Of a stretch of DNA of 34,792 nt, positions 34,718 through 34,792 are shown in pieces; the stretch's first letter is position 1; each line of letters starts with the position of its first letter. Both the position numbers and the translations under genes were made by a program. Origin of the DNA: Porogramme epimiltina (taxonomy: Eukaryota; Basidiomycota; Agaricomycetes; Polyporales; Polyporaceae); the NCBI GenBank assembly GCA_900155495.1, contig FTLJ01000568.1, positions 1 through 34,792 on the forward strand, read 5' to 3'. Below the pieces are notes generated by a model, which worked only from the letters and a program-made list of their open reading frames with translations, was not told the DNA's origin and ran no database searches.

Positions 34718-34792
34718 TTATATCTCCCCACCCCGGGCTCCTCCCACACCCCTTCCCTCTGCCCCCTCCCCCTCCCCCTCCTCCCCGTACGC
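34718..34792 (+). promoter_or_regulatory. Candidate core promoter running off the window
   Basis: A TTATATCTCC element at 34718-34727 is followed by about 60 bases of almost pure pyrimidine (CCCCTCCCCC repeats). A TATA element followed by a CT-rich tract is a common start region in basidiomycete genes, so a plus-strand gene may begin just beyond the right end. Confidence 0.35.

Overview
The window looks like genomic DNA of a filamentous basidiomycete, most likely a mushroom-forming agaricomycete. Genes are intron-containing, with short introns (about 54-106 nt) that mostly start GTGAGT and end YAG. Several products belong to families typical of that group. No operons, bacterial signals, CRISPR arrays or convincing tRNA/rRNA genes were seen.

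The dominant structure is a tandem, same-strand (minus) array of eight related F-box/leucine-rich-repeat-like genes between 122 and 27978, here called copies A to H. Each has an N-terminal exon with an F-box-like domain and a long second exon with irregular leucine-rich repeats. C, D, E, F and H look intact (563-575 aa). A and G are cut short after the F-box and part of the repeats. B is more divergent, has no canonical intron and lacks the C-terminal repeats. D-H and A form one subgroup with a Pro/Tyr-rich insertion inside the F-box; B and C form a second. The copies also share upstream leader sequence and the start of the intron, so whole gene-plus-promoter units appear to have been duplicated.

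Other genes lie between array members. They are a four-exon, 110-aa protein with three zinc-finger-like units (+, 3079-3630), an unrecognised 460-aa membrane-anchored protein (-, 4696-6134), a five-exon protein kinase A catalytic subunit (-, 12112-13684) and a 116-aa secreted RlpA/barwin-like double-psi beta-barrel protein (+, 18097-18560). Beyond the array, 28-29.6 kb holds degraded gene pieces. One of them is shared with the 24-kb region where copy G is broken, and part of it is inverted. From about 29.6 kb to the end the DNA is strikingly GC-rich, with many overlapping spurious ORFs. The only gene I can support there is a two-exon, 147-aa conserved hypothetical protein (-, 32064-32572). The last 80 bases look like a TATA plus CT-rich promoter facing out of the window.

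Functionally, the F-box proteins would be expected to act as substrate adaptors of SCF ubiquitin ligases. PKA is a core signalling enzyme and the RlpA-like protein is secreted. I see no evidence that these genes form one pathway; the shared locus looks like local duplication around resident genes.
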